NCBI GenBank assembly: GCA_030066015.1
Contig: JASJCL010000012.1
Coordinates: 124,001 to 188,000 of the forward strand
Length of the DNA: 64,000 nt
From: Desulfosarcinaceae bacterium
Lineage (GTDB): Bacteria; Desulfobacterota; Desulfobacteria; Desulfobacterales; Desulfosarcinaceae
Direction of reading: 5' to 3'
A model generated the notes under the pieces. That model was not told where the DNA came from. It searched no databases and saw only the letters and a list, made by a program, of their open reading frames with translations. Position 1 is the stretch's first letter. Each line of letters begins with the position of its first letter. A program made the position numbers and the translations under genes. Below are positions 8,878-17,912 of this stretch, one piece after another.

Positions 8878-10086
8878 TCAATCCAGGTTGAGCAAATGCC
8901 CCATCTTGAGTTTTTTGCATTCCAGGTAGCAGCGGTTGTGCTCATTGGTGTTGCCCTCCAGGGCGACCTGCTCAACGATGCTCAGACCATATCCCTCGAG
9001 CCCCACCATCTTCTTGGGATTATTGGTGAGGAGCCGCATCTGACGAACCCCGATGTCCCGCAGCATCTGGGCCCCAATGCCATAATCGCGCATGTCCTCC
9101 TTGAACCCCAGCCTGAGGTTGGCCTCGACGGTATCCAAACCGCAGGTGCGTTGCAGTTCGTAGGCCTTGAGCTTGTTGATGAGGCCGATCCCGCGCCCCT
9201 CCTGACGCAGATAGAGAATGACGCCCTGCCCTACAGCGTCGATCATCCCCATTGCCTGGTGGAGCTGATCCCCGCAATCGCAGCGCATCGACCCGAAGAT
9301 GTCACCCGTCATACACTCGGAGTGAACCCGCACCAGGACCGGTTTTTCCGGATCGATCTCACCTTTGACCAGGGCGATGTGGGTCAGTTCATCCACGTCG
9401 TTCTCGAAGGCGATCATCTGAAAATCACCCCCGAACGCCGTGGGAATGATGGTCTCGGCGGCGCGATGAACGAAACTCTCGTTGTGGATCCGGTACTCCA
9501 CCAGGTCGGCGATGGTGCAGATGCCGATGTCGTGCTTTTCGCTGAATTTTTGAAGGGACGGCATTCGGGCCATGGTGCCGTCGTCATCCATGATCTCGCA
9601 GATCACGCCAAAGGGTTTCAACCCGGCCAGACGCGCCAGATCCACGGAACCCTCGGTCTGTCCCACCCGCACCATCACCCCGCCGTCGCGGGCGCGCAGG
9701 GGGAAGATGTGCCCGGGACGCACCAGGTCGGTGGCTTTGGCGTCGTCGGCGATGGCGGTCCGGATGGTGGTGGCCCGGTCATGGGCCGAGATGCCGGTGG
9801 TCACGCCGCAACGGGCTTCGATGGAGACGGTGAAACCGGTCTCGAAAGGGGAGGTATTGTTACGGACCATGAGGGGCAGATCGAGGTCGTCGCACTTCTC
9901 ACCGGTGAGGGTCAGGCAGATGAGCCCGCGGCCGTATTTGGCCATGAAGTTGATCACTTCGGGTGTGGCCATTTCGGCAGCAATGGTCAGATCCCCCTCG
10001 TTTTCACGATCCTCGTCGTCCACCAGGATAACCATCTTGCCGGCCTTGATGTCGTCGATCGCCTGTTTAATGCTGATGCGTGGCAT
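8878..10086 (-). CDS. ribBA: Bifunctional 3,4-dihydroxy-2-butanone-4-phosphate synthase / GTP cyclohydrolase II
   Basis: A two-domain riboflavin enzyme of 402 residues. The N-terminal DHBP synthase (residues 1-200) has DDEDRENEGDL and the RPGHIFPLRARDGGV block. The C-terminal GTP cyclohydrolase II (about 210-400) has the zinc motif HSECMTGDIFGSMRCDCG and LRQEGRGIGLINKLKAY. Both active sites look complete, so it should supply both riboflavin precursors. An AAGGAGA site lies about ten bases before the ATG. It lies between ribE and ribH in the rib operon. Confidence 0.97.
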   Translation of the reverse strand: MPRISIKQAIDDIKAGKMVILVDDEDRENEGDLTIAAEMATPEVINFMAKYGRGLICLTLTGEKCDDLDLPLMVRNNTSPFETGFTVSIEARCGVTTGISAHDRATTIRTAIADDAKATDLVRPGHIFPLRARDGGVMVRVGQTEGSVDLARLAGLKPFGVICEIMDDDGTMARMPSLQKFSEKHDIGICTIADLVEYRIHNESFVHRAAETIIPTAFGGDFQMIAFENDVDELTHIALVKGEIDPEKPVLVRVHSECMTGDIFGSMRCDCGDQLHQAMGMIDAVGQGVILYLRQEGRGIGLINKLKAYELQRTCGLDTVEANLRLGFKEDMRDYGIGAQMLRDIGVRQMRLLTNNPKKMVGLEGYGLSIVEQVALEGNTNEHNRCYLECKKLKMGHLLNLD

Positions 10087-10223
10087 GGTGTGGAGCTCTC
10101 CTTGTATACGGCGGGCTTCTCCCCGCTAGGTAAGGCCGACACGATTCCTGTCGACTGCAGATTCGGTCACAAAGGCACCGCGCGGATGCCGCTTAAATCG
10201 CATAATTCACGCCGACCGACGTA

Positions 10224-10895
10224 TCACAGAAAACCGGTCTTGTGCAGAAATTGGAGGTCGACCCCGCCCGAAGCGCCCTCCTCATGAGCGGAATCCGATC
10301 TCTCACGGCCTTTCAGGACGAATTTCTCGACGTACTTGCCGATCATGTCCGTCTCGATGTTGACCCGCGTTCCCACTCGGCTTGTGCCGACGGTGGTGAG
10401 ATGGGCCGTGTGGGGAATAATGCTCACGTCGAAGCCGGCATCGTCGCAGCGGTTGATGGTCAGGCTGGCACCGGCCACCGCCACCGACCCCTTCTCGATC
10501 ATGTAACGCGACAGCGTTTTGGGAACGTCGATTCGGATGATGATGGCGTTGCCCTCCCGACGGCGTTCATTGACCCGGCCGATACCGTCGATATGACCGG
10601 ACACCAGATGTCCATCCAGTCGGTCACCCAGTCGCAGGGCCCGCTCCAGATTGACCCGTCCACCAGAGCGCAGGTCCCCCAAGGTGGTTCGTCGCAGGCT
10701 CTCCGGTGAGACATCTGCGGTGAACTGGCGCCCCGACAACTTTACGGCAGTCAGACAGGCGCCGTCGACGGCGATGCTGTCCCCCAGCTTGGTTCCCGTG
10801 AGGTCGAAGTCCGCCCCAATGGTTAGGGCCTGGCCCTGCTGACCCGGGACAACGCTGACGACGGTCCCCAACCCTTCAATGATGCCTGTAAACAT
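10224..10895 (-). CDS. ribE: Riboflavin synthase, alpha subunit
   Basis: Dismutates two lumazines into riboflavin. The protein shows the typical MFTGIIEGLG start and two homologous lumazine-binding barrels, each with a DGACLT- or GASLTI-type motif (IAVDGACLTAV near residue 45, VAVAGASLTIN near 135) and a SGHIDG motif between. At 223 residues it is slightly long because of a C-terminal tail rich in charged residues after YVEKFVL. It follows ribD after a 216-base gap that contains no recognisable FMN riboswitch. Confidence 0.96.
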   Translation of the reverse strand: MFTGIIEGLGTVVSVVPGQQGQALTIGADFDLTGTKLGDSIAVDGACLTAVKLSGRQFTADVSPESLRRTTLGDLRSGGRVNLERALRLGDRLDGHLVSGHIDGIGRVNERRREGNAIIIRIDVPKTLSRYMIEKGSVAVAGASLTINRCDDAGFDVSIIPHTAHLTTVGTSRVGTRVNIETDMIGKYVEKFVLKGRERSDSAHEEGASGGVDLQFLHKTGFL

Positions 10896-11111
10896 AAGCG
10901 TTCCACAATTGTGTGTCCATCCAGAATCCGCCGCTGTTGACCAAGCGGCGTCGGCAGATCGGCGAGGGGCCCCCGGATGGAGAAAATAGTGTCGAAAACA
11001 GCGCCGCCGGAGCCAAGTTCATCCCATCCACAAGGGGCTGGACGGACGCGCCCATCTCCGGCGTCAATGTCCGCATCTGTCGGCAAACCCGCCCACCGCC
11101 CGAGACTTTGG

Positions 11112-12260
11112 TCAGCGCAGATAGCCCTCTATCATCACATCGGGTCCATAGCAGGCCACCCGTACCCGGTCCAGCGCGAGCGCGTCGGCCATCTTTTCGG
11201 GCCCCGCGCCCGCGCACATGGGCACCCCGTCATTGCCACCCAGCAGCTTGGGAGCGAAGAAGAGGTTGACCTTGTCCACCAGCTTGGCCTGCAGGGCCGA
11301 GGCGATCACATGGCCGCCGCCCTCCAGGAGGATGCTCGTAATACCGGCGGCACCGAGAGCCCTCATCACCGCCGAGAGGTCGAGGCCACCATCTCCTGGC
11401 GGCACCTCGATCAGTCGCACGCCTCGGTTCGTCATATGGTTGCGGCGGTCCGCGTCCGCGTCCGGGCCGTGGATGAGAAAGGTGGTCGCCGCCGACCCCT
11501 TCTGCAGAACGCGGGCAGCCGGATCGATGCGGAGTCGCGAATCGAGGACCACGCGGGCCGGGTCGCGGGCCGGGGGCGCCGCACCATCCGCCCCGGCTGT
11601 GCGGCGGGTGGTCAGGCGCGGGTCGTCGGCCGCGACGGTGCCTCGCCCCACCATGATGGCATCCAGGTGATGGCGCAATTCATGGACCGCGGCGCGCGCG
11701 GCCGGACCGGTGACCCACTTGCTGTCCCCGCTGCGCGTGGCCAGCTGACCGTCGAGGGTCATGGCACACTTGAGGAGTACGAAGGGGCGTTTGGTGCGGA
11801 TGTACTTGACGAATACCTCGTTGAGCAGCTGGGCTTCCGCCGCACAAACGCCGGTAACCACCTCCACGCCTTCGGCCCGCAATGCCTGGCACCCGCCCCC
11901 GGTGACGTCCGGATTGGGATCCGGCATCGCCACCACTACCCGCTGAATCCCGGCCGCCAATACGCGTTGGGTGCAGGGGGGCGTGCGGCCGGTATGGTTG
12001 CAGGGCTCCAGTGTAACGTAGAGCGTGCCCCCCCGGGCGGCGTCTCCGGCCGCATCGAGAGCGTTCACTTCAGCGTGGGCCTCCCCCACCCGCTCATGGT
12101 AGCCTCGGCCGACAATGGTGCCATCCTTGACCACCACGGCACCCACCATGGGGTTGGGCGAGGTGAATCCCCGCCCCTGGGCGGCCAGCTCCAAGGCCAG
12201 CTCCATGTAGGCCTGGTCCTGTCTGTTGTGATCCGATTTGCCGCTGTCCGGTTCACCCAT
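11112..12260 (-). CDS. ribD: Bifunctional diaminohydroxyphosphoribosylaminopyrimidine deaminase / 5-amino-6-(5-phosphoribosylamino)uracil reductase
   Basis: Carries out the second and third steps of riboflavin synthesis. The N-terminal deaminase has the zinc motifs HAEVNAL and PCNHTGRTPPC (residues about 50-85); the C-terminal reductase has PFVLLKCAMTLDGQLATRSG and the ILLEGGG motif. The start at 12260 gives 382 residues and overlaps the nrdR stop by eight bases, which suggests coupled translation; the open frame reaches further upstream but lies inside nrdR. Both domains look complete. Confidence 0.95.
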   Translation of the reverse strand: MGEPDSGKSDHNRQDQAYMELALELAAQGRGFTSPNPMVGAVVVKDGTIVGRGYHERVGEAHAEVNALDAAGDAARGGTLYVTLEPCNHTGRTPPCTQRVLAAGIQRVVVAMPDPNPDVTGGGCQALRAEGVEVVTGVCAAEAQLLNEVFVKYIRTKRPFVLLKCAMTLDGQLATRSGDSKWVTGPAARAAVHELRHHLDAIMVGRGTVAADDPRLTTRRTAGADGAAPPARDPARVVLDSRLRIDPAARVLQKGSAATTFLIHGPDADADRRNHMTNRGVRLIEVPPGDGGLDLSAVMRALGAAGITSILLEGGGHVIASALQAKLVDKVNLFFAPKLLGGNDGVPMCAGAGPEKMADALALDRVRVACYGPDVMIEGYLR

Positions 12261-12735
12261 GATCGGGGCTGTCCTTCTTGGCGCCAGTGTTGAGCATGCG
12301 CTTGAGCTCGTCCACAAAATCGTTGACGTCCTTGAACTCCCGGTAGACCGAAGCGAAGCGCACATATGCGATGTCGTTTAAATCGTGGAGCTTCTGCATC
12401 ACCTGCTCACCGATGACGTAGGAGGGGATCTCCTTCTCGCCAGTCTCCCGTAGAGACCGCTCCAGGTCGTCGATGATGGCGTCGATGGTGTTCATGCTGA
12501 TGTCCAGCTTCTCACATGCCCGCCGGATACCGGCGCTGACTTTATCACGGTTGAACACCTCCCGGCGACCGTCCTTCTTGACGATCATAATGGGGATCTC
12601 CTCGATCTGCTCGTAGGTGGTGAAGCGGTGGTTGCAGTCCATGCATTCGCGCCGGCGCCGTATCGCCTCCCCGTCCTTGCTGACCCGTGAATCGATCACC
12701 TTGTTGTCCATGACGCCGCAAAACGGACACTTCAT
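12253..12735 (-). CDS. nrdR: Transcriptional repressor NrdR
   Basis: NrdR is an ATP/dATP-sensing repressor of ribonucleotide reductase genes. The N-terminal zinc ribbon is MKCPFCG with CMDCNHRFTTYE, and the ATP-cone follows (VKKDGRREVFNRDKV). The 160-residue form starts at the ATG at 12735, with a G-rich AGGGGGGGC site directly upstream; the frame is open to 12801 but the family starts at MKCPFCG. It sits between dCMP deaminase and ribD, a common placement. No ribonucleotide reductase gene lies in this window, so its target sites are elsewhere. Confidence 0.96.
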   Translation of the reverse strand: MKCPFCGVMDNKVIDSRVSKDGEAIRRRRECMDCNHRFTTYEQIEEIPIMIVKKDGRREVFNRDKVSAGIRRACEKLDISMNTIDAIIDDLERSLRETGEKEIPSYVIGEQVMQKLHDLNDIAYVRFASVYREFKDVNDFVDELKRMLNTGAKKDSPDHG

Positions 12736-12838
12736 GCTGCCCCCCCTGGCTGAATTCAGATCCTTGGTCTCACTTTCCGTGCTCCGCACAACCGCAACCA
12801 CGCTGCGCCGCCGGCCAATGCCGTATGTCGACCTTCAG

Positions 12839-13342
12839 TTAGACGTTGAAATTCACCTCTATCCGACTGCGGGCCACTGTGATACGCCGGCAGTGCACGC
12901 CCACCTGATCGAACATGATCTTGGCGGCTCTGACCGAATCACTCTCGGCGTACTTGTTTGACAGGTAGACCACCTCGCGGATACCCGATTGAATGATCAC
13001 CTTGGCACACTCGTTACAGGGAAAGAGCGCCGTGTAGATGGCGCAACCGGCAAGGCTGCCGGGGATGCTGTTGAGGATGGCATTCAATTCGGCGTGGCAG
13101 ACGTAGGGATACTTGGTGTCGAGGAGGTCGCCGCTACGGCCCCAGGGCAGGATCTCGTCTGAGCAGCCGATGGGAAAGCCATTGTACCCCACGCCAACGA
13201 TCTTCTTTTCGGCATTGACGATGCAGGCGCCCACTTGGGTGTTGGGATCCTTACTGCGCTGGGCCGACAACAGGGCCACGGCCATGAAATACTCGTCCCA
13301 ACTGAGATAATCGCTGCGCTTGCGGGTTTTGTCCGTCACCAC
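12839..13342 (-). CDS. Cytidine/deoxycytidylate deaminase (dCMP deaminase, ComEB-like)
   Basis: A zinc-dependent deaminase that likely turns dCMP into dUMP for thymidylate synthesis. The catalytic motifs [10 protein letters not shown] and [10 protein letters not shown] (HAE and PCxxC) are intact, and the N-terminal [20 protein letters not shown] is typical of dCMP deaminases. The frame is open from 13357 directly after the glyA stop, but the GTG at 13342 (167 aa) has GGAAAGG six bases upstream and is preferred. It lies between glyA and nrdR, so the neighbours all touch nucleotide or one-carbon supply. Confidence 0.93.
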   Translation of the reverse strand: MVTDKTRKRSDYLSWDEYFMAVALLSAQRSKDPNTQVGACIVNAEKKIVGVGYNGFPIGCSDEILPWGRSGDLLDTKYPYVCHAELNAILNSIPGSLAGCAIYTALFPCNECAKVIIQSGIREVVYLSNKYAESDSVRAAKIMFDQVGVHCRRITVARSRIEVNFNV

Positions 13343-13357
13343 TGGTCGCCTTTCCAC

Positions 13358-14644
13358 CTACCGATAGAGGGGGAACTCGCTGCACAGCGCGCGCACCGCT
13401 TCGCGGGTGGCGTTGATCCGGGCCGCATCGTTCGGCTGGCGCAAGGTGTCCACCATCAGTTCACCGATGCGCCGCATCTGGTCCGTGCCCATTCCGCGGG
13501 AGGTCACATAGGGTGTCCCGAGGCGGATGCCGCTGGTCACCGCGGGGCCGCGGGTATCGAAGGGGACGGCGTTCTTGTTGACCGTCATGCCCGCCCGCCC
13601 CAGCACCGCCTCGGCCTCCTTGCCGGTGATCCCGAGGCTGCTCAGATCGGCCAGCATCATGTGATTGTCGGTGCCGCCGGACACCAGCGCCACGCGTTGG
13701 CGCACCAGCACCTCGGCCAGGGCTTTGGCGTTGGTCACGGTTTGCACCTGGTATTGCTTGAAGTCGTCGCTCTCAGCCTCCTTGAATGCAACCGCCTTGG
13801 CGGCGATGGTGTGCATCAGGGGTCCGCCCTGAATGCCGGGAAATACCACGCTGCGCAGCTTGGCGGCGTGGGCGCCCTTGGCCAGAATCAAGCCCCCGCG
13901 GGGCCCCCGCAGGGTCTTGTGGGTGGTGGAGGTGACCACATCCGCGTAGGGGACCGGCGACGGATGGACACCGGCGGCGACCAAGCCGGCGATGTGGGCC
14001 ATATCCACCATGAATAGGGCGCCAACGGAGCGGGCGATGGCACCGAAGGCCTCAAAATCGATGATCCGGGGATAGGCCGATGCGCCGGCCACGATCATGG
14101 CGGGCCGCTCGGCTTCCGCCTGGCGGGCCAGAGCTTCGTAGTCGATGCGGCCCGTATCGCGGTCAACGCCATAGTGGATGAAGTTGTAGAACTTTCCGGA
14201 GAAGCTGACTGGGCTGCCATGGGTGAGGTGCCCCCCATGGGCCAGATCCATCCCCATGACGGTGTCGCCGGGCGAGAGCAGGGCAAAATAGACGGCCATA
14301 TTGGCCTGGGAGCCCGAGTGCGGCTGCACATTGGCATAGTCGGCGCCAAAGAGGGTTTGGGCGCGGTCAATGGCCAGCTGTTCCGCCCGATCGACACACT
14401 CGCACCCCCCATAGTAGCGTTTGTCCGGATATCCCTCGGCATACTTGTTGGTCAGAACGCTCCCTTGGGCGGCCATGACGGCCGGGCTGGCGACATTTTC
14501 GGAAGCGATCAGCTCGAGGTGGGATTGCTGTCGCTCCGTCTCGGCGGCGATGATGGCGGCGATCTCGGGATCGACGGCGGCGATCTCGGGATCGACGGCG
14601 GCAGTTCGCTGGGAGCCGTTGGGTGCTTTGGTTGGGTTTTGCAT
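13358..14644 (-). CDS. glyA: Serine hydroxymethyltransferase
   Basis: PLP enzyme that interconverts serine and glycine with tetrahydrofolate. The PLP lysine is in [22 protein letters not shown] and [11 protein letters not shown] are other signature blocks. The ATG at 14644 (428 aa) has GAGG eight bases upstream and is preferred over 14653 and over the long upstream extension, which would overlap rpiB. Close to the N-terminus a 21-bp unit is exactly duplicated (14561-14602), repeating VDPEIAA in frame just before the conserved AAIIAAE helix. Confidence 0.96.
   Translation of the reverse strand: MQNPTKAPNGSQRTAAVDPEIAAVDPEIAAIIAAETERQQSHLELIASENVASPAVMAAQGSVLTNKYAEGYPDKRYYGGCECVDRAEQLAIDRAQTLFGADYANVQPHSGSQANMAVYFALLSPGDTVMGMDLAHGGHLTHGSPVSFSGKFYNFIHYGVDRDTGRIDYEALARQAEAERPAMIVAGASAYPRIIDFEAFGAIARSVGALFMVDMAHIAGLVAAGVHPSPVPYADVVTSTTHKTLRGPRGGLILAKGAHAAKLRSVVFPGIQGGPLMHTIAAKAVAFKEAESDDFKQYQVQTVTNAKALAEVLVRQRVALVSGGTDNHMMLADLSSLGITGKEAEAVLGRAGMTVNKNAVPFDTRGPAVTSGIRLGTPYVTSRGMGTDQMRRIGELMVDTLRQPNDAARINATREAVRALCSEFPLYR
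14561..14602. repeat. 21-bp exact tandem duplication inside glyA
   Basis: The 21-bp unit at 14561-14581 is repeated without a mismatch at 14582-14602. It keeps the glyA frame and adds a second copy of the heptapeptide VDPEIAA near the N-terminus. An exact copy suggests a recent slippage event. Confidence 0.9.
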
Positions 14645-14720
14645 GGTGTCCATCCTCAATGCGGCGCGGGGCGCCCTGCGGCGTGCGCCCGGTTGACGGC
14701 TAAACCAGTGATCCCCGGCC

Positions 14721-15185
14721 CTAGGTTTCGCTGCGGGGCGGGGCGAATTTCGCCAGGCGGCGTTGGTGGCGCCCCCCTTCATAGGGCGTGTGCAACCAGG
14801 CTTTGACGATTTCAGTGGCCAGCACGTCGCCGATCACCCGCCCCCCCATCACCAGTATGTTGGCATCGTTGTGCAGCCGGCTCAGTTGAGCGGAAAAGAG
14901 GTCGTTGCAGAGGGCCGCGCGCACATGGGGGTGCTTGTTGGCCACCATGGACATGCCCAGACCGGTGCCACAAAGGAGGATACCGCGCTGGTAGGCGCCA
15001 GCGGAGACGGATCCCGCCACCTGGTTGCCGATGTCGGGATAATCCACCGCGTCGGTCGTATGGGTGCCGACGTCGTTCACCTCAATTTCGAGGGAGCGCA
15101 GGAAGTCGACAATGATGTTCTTCAAGGTGACGGCGCCGTGGTCGCAGCCGATAATGATCGCCGTCGGGTCAGCGGGTGCACTCAT
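14721..15185 (-). CDS. rpiB: Ribose-5-phosphate isomerase B
   Basis: Interconverts ribose-5-phosphate and ribulose-5-phosphate, the latter a riboflavin precursor used by RibBA. The 154-residue protein has [11 protein letters not shown] near the start and the catalytic cysteine loop [30 protein letters not shown]. It is the first gene after the fabF terminator and heads the rpiB-glyA-deaminase-nrdR-rib run, so a promoter is expected in the 212-base gap upstream (a weak candidate is at 15293-15319). Confidence 0.95.
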   Translation of the reverse strand: MSAPADPTAIIIGCDHGAVTLKNIIVDFLRSLEIEVNDVGTHTTDAVDYPDIGNQVAGSVSAGAYQRGILLCGTGLGMSMVANKHPHVRAALCNDLFSAQLSRLHNDANILVMGGRVIGDVLATEIVKAWLHTPYEGGRHQRRLAKFAPPRSET

Positions 15186-15292
15186 GGATCCACCTCACGA
15201 GGTTTTGCCGTCAAGGGGTCAGTCCGGGGGCCCAAATCGCTGCCGGGTATGGATCTGAACCCCTGCCGACGGTAAAAAGCGTAACCTTTTTT

Positions 15293-15319
15293 CTTATATG
15301 GAAGCGGATGGCAGGGCAA
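15293..15319 (-). promoter_or_regulatory. Weak candidate promoter of the rpiB-glyA-rib operon
   Basis: On the minus strand TATAAG (15298-15293) is a good -10, but the nearest -35-like hexamer TTGCCC (15319-15314) is only 15 bases away. The site lies just after the fabF hairpin and 108 bases before rpiB, where a promoter is expected. Confidence 0.28.
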
Positions 15320-15332
15320 GGGGAAAATGGCC

Positions 15333-15366
15333 GGCGCCATCGTCGGGGAATCCCGACAATGGCGCC
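15333..15366 (-). terminator. Rho-independent-like terminator after fabF
   Basis: A long near-perfect hairpin: GGCGCCAT (15333-15340) pairs with ATGGCGCC (15359-15366) and CGTCGGG with CCCGACA inside, loop about three to four bases, one mismatch. Read on the minus strand it follows the fabF stop by about 30 bases and is followed by CCATTTTCCCC, a weak T-run. Confidence 0.65.
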
Positions 15367-15397
15367 CGTTCGGCCCTTCGCATCAGGCGGGTGCCGG

Positions 15398-16642
15398 TCA
15401 GTCGCCAGCGTACTTCTTCAGGATCAGGGAGGCGTTGGTGCCACCGAAACCAAAAGAGTTGGTCATGGCGTAGGTCACCGTTTTCTGGCGGGCCACATTG
15501 GGCACATAGTCCAGATCGCACTCCTCGTCAGGATTCTCCAGGTTGATGGTCGGCGGAATCATGTCGTGATAAACCGATAAAGCGGTGAAGACCGTCTCAA
15601 TGCCGCCGGCGCCACCCAGGAGGTGGCCCGTCATCGATTTGGTGGAACTGATCGCCAGCGCAGTGGCGGCATCTCCAAAGGCGGTTTTGATGGCCCGGCT
15701 CTCATACAGGTCGTTGAGCGGTGTCGAGGTGCCGTGGGCGTTGATGTAGTCGACGTCCCCCGGGGCGATACCCGCATCCGTCATGGCGGCCTGCATGCAA
15801 TTGACGGCCCCCTCGCCATCCGGCGGCGGGGATGTCATGTGATAGGCGTCGCCACTCATCCCGTAGCCGACCATTTCGGCATAGATCTTGGCACCGCGCT
15901 CCAGGGCACTCTCCAAGGACTCGAGGATCATAATTCCGCTGCCTTCGCCGACGACGAAGCCGTCCCGGTCGCGGTCGAAGGGTCGCGACGCCTTCTGGGG
16001 GTCTTCGTTGCGGGTGGACAACGCCTTCATGGCGTTGAAACCGGCAACGCAGGTGGGGGTGATGACGGATTCAACCCCGCCGGTGATCATGGCATCGGCG
16101 TGTCCGTGTTTGATCAACATGACGGCGTCGCCCACAGCGTGGGCGCCGGCCGCGCAGGCGGTGGCCACCGATTTGTTGGGACCTTTGGCCCCCAATTGGA
16201 TGGAGACGATGCCCGGGGCCATGTTGCCGATGAGCATGGGGATGAAGAAGGGGCTGGCCCGTTTGGGGCCCTTGTTTTCCACGGTGCGGGCCGTCAGCTC
16301 CAGCATGGCGAGACCGCCCAGCCCACAGCCGGTAAGGACACCGACGCGCTCGGCGTTGGCGGCATCGATGGTGTACCCCGAGTCCTCCAGGGCCATCCGC
16401 GAGGCCGCCACGGCATAGGCGATGAACTCTTCGGTCCGTTTGGCGTCCTTCTTGGGCATGAAGTCGATCGCCTTAAACCCTTTCACCTCGCCCGCAATCT
16501 TGGTGACATGCTGGCTGCAGTCGAAGCGGGTGATCTCGCCAATGCCAGATTTGCCGGCGCAGATCCCCGACCATGTATCCGCCACCCCTATGCCAATGGG
16601 TGTCACCAATCCAACACCTGTAACAACGACCCTTCTATCCAA
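15398..16642 (-). CDS. fabF: 3-oxoacyl-[acyl-carrier-protein] synthase II
   Basis: Elongates acyl-ACP with malonyl-ACP in fatty-acid synthesis. The Cys-His-His triad is visible: TACAAGAHAVG (Cys), NAHGTSTPLND (His) and STKSMTGHLLGGAGG (Lys, His). A TTG at 16642 with GAGGAGGGG upstream gives 414 residues beginning LDRRVVVTG, matching FabF length; the longer frame to 16729 is judged not to be translated. It is the last gene of the rpmF-acd-fabG-acpP-fabF run and is followed by a terminator hairpin. Confidence 0.95.
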   Translation of the reverse strand: MDRRVVVTGVGLVTPIGIGVADTWSGICAGKSGIGEITRFDCSQHVTKIAGEVKGFKAIDFMPKKDAKRTEEFIAYAVAASRMALEDSGYTIDAANAERVGVLTGCGLGGLAMLELTARTVENKGPKRASPFFIPMLIGNMAPGIVSIQLGAKGPNKSVATACAAGAHAVGDAVMLIKHGHADAMITGGVESVITPTCVAGFNAMKALSTRNEDPQKASRPFDRDRDGFVVGEGSGIMILESLESALERGAKIYAEMVGYGMSGDAYHMTSPPPDGEGAVNCMQAAMTDAGIAPGDVDYINAHGTSTPLNDLYESRAIKTAFGDAATALAISSTKSMTGHLLGGAGGIETVFTALSVYHDMIPPTINLENPDEECDLDYVPNVARQKTVTYAMTNSFGFGGTNASLILKKYAGD

Positions 16643-16787
16643 CGAACCCCTCCTCGCCGCGAGGGCGATGTCGGCGGACGCGCGTCCGCCCGCTGTAGTA
16701 GACCGCGGCCGCCAGTTCCTGCGATTCAACCGGATCGCACGCGACGGGCGGCAGCGATGAAACCACCATCAAAGCTGGGAACTTGAC

Positions 16788-17015
16788 CTAATTCTTGGCA
16801 ATGTAGTCAAAGGCATCCTTGACCGTTACCAGCTTTTCGGCGTCCTCATCGGAGATGTCGATATCGAACTCCTCCTCCATGGACATGATCAGCTCAACCA
16901 GGTCCAATGAATCGGCGCCCAGATCATCCACGAAGGAGGCTTCCGGCACGACCTCTTCCAGATCCACGCTCAACTTCTCGGCTATGATCTTTTTGACTTT
17001 ATCTTCCACTGACAT
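16788..17015 (-). CDS. acpP: Acyl carrier protein
   Basis: Carries growing acyl chains on a phosphopantetheine arm. The 75-residue acidic protein has the attachment serine in [13 protein letters not shown] (about residue 36). The ATG at 17015 ([10 protein letters not shown]) has AAAGGAG seven bases upstream; a start at 17036 is in frame but unlikely. It lies between fabG and fabF, the classical arrangement. A stem-loop at 17098-17114 in the gap after fabG may tune the higher expression expected of ACP. Confidence 0.97.
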   Translation of the reverse strand: MSVEDKVKKIIAEKLSVDLEEVVPEASFVDDLGADSLDLVELIMSMEEEFDIDISDEDAEKLVTVKDAFDYIAKN

Positions 17016-17097
17016 GATGTTCTCCTTTCGCAGCATCCGGGGTAAAGGCGCGCTGCTAGATTAATTTCGGCTCTATGATTCGATTCAATATCGGCGA

Positions 17098-17114
17098 CGG
17101 CGGTCACTCCGCCG
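17098..17114 (-). other. GC-rich stem-loop between fabG and acpP
   Basis: CGGCGG and CCGCCG pair around a five-base loop (TCACT on the plus strand). It lies just after the fabG stop in a 144-base gap. It could be an attenuator or an RNA processing site; there is no T-run. Confidence 0.35.
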
Positions 17115-17159
17115 CCACCGGTGAACAATACGCAGATGTGAGTTGTCGACTGGATCGGA

Positions 17160-17912
17160 CTACATGTACATGCCGCCGCTGACGTGAATCACCTGGCCTG
17201 TGATGTAATCCGCGGCAGGTCCGGCCAGGAAGGCCGCAGCGCCGGCGATGTCTTCGGGCCGGCCGGCGCGTTTGAGGGGAATCTGGTCGACCATGGCGGC
17301 TCTGGCCTTTTCGCCCAGGTCGGCGGTCATATCCGTCTCGATAAAACCGGGCGCAATGGCGTTTACCGTGATATTGCGCGAGGCCAGCTCTTTGGCCACG
17401 GACCGGGTAAGTCCCTCCAGGCCCGCTTTGGCCGTCACATAGTTGGCCTGTCCGGGATTGCCCATGGCGCCCACCACTGACGAGATATTGATGATGCGAC
17501 CATAGCGCTGCTTCATCATCGGTTTCGTCGCCTGCTGTATACACCGGAAGGCGCCACCGAGGTTGGTCTCAAGAACCCGGCCCCAATCCGCCGGCTTCAT
17601 GCGAACCAGCAGGCCGTCCCGTGTGATTCCGGCGTTATTGACGAGCACATCGACGCGACCGGTGGCTTCTAAAACCGTCTTGAACATGGCGGCCACCGCA
17701 TCGGGCTGAGCCACATCGGCCTGGACGATGGTGGCGCTGCCACCGGCACGGCGGACCAGTGCGGCCGTCTCCTCGGCCGCCTCGCCGGCAGCGGCGAAGT
17801 TGACGAAGATGTGCGCCCCGGGCGCCGCCAGCGCTTGGCAGATGGCGCGCCCGATCCCGCGGGAGCCGCCGGTCACGACGATGGTGCGGGCTGCTTGATC
17901 CGTCGCTGTCAT
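17160..17912 (-). CDS. fabG: 3-oxoacyl-[acyl-carrier-protein] reductase
   Basis: NADPH-dependent short-chain dehydrogenase that reduces beta-ketoacyl-ACP. The Rossmann motif TGGSRGIGRAI is at residue 14, NNAGITRDGLLVRM at about 91, the catalytic serine in INISSVVG and the YxxxK pair in NYVTAKAGLEGLT (about residue 155). At 250 residues it is the usual size. The ATG directly abuts the stop of the acyl-CoA dehydrogenase gene, so the two are translated from one message. Confidence 0.95.
   Translation of the reverse strand: MTATDQAARTIVVTGGSRGIGRAICQALAAPGAHIFVNFAAAGEAAEETAALVRRAGGSATIVQADVAQPDAVAAMFKTVLEATGRVDVLVNNAGITRDGLLVRMKPADWGRVLETNLGGAFRCIQQATKPMMKQRYGRIINISSVVGAMGNPGQANYVTAKAGLEGLTRSVAKELASRNITVNAIAPGFIETDMTADLGEKARAAMVDQIPLKRAGRPEDIAGAAAFLAGPAADYITGQVIHVSGGMYM

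Noticed and set aside
8719-10287. 522-residue plus-strand frame
   Set aside because: Antisense to ribBA, which has both intact active-site motif sets.
10896-11111. FMN riboswitch in the gap between ribD and ribE
   Set aside because: The conserved RFN blocks (such as AGGGTGAAATTCCC and the GAATCCAG-type element) could not be read on the minus strand.
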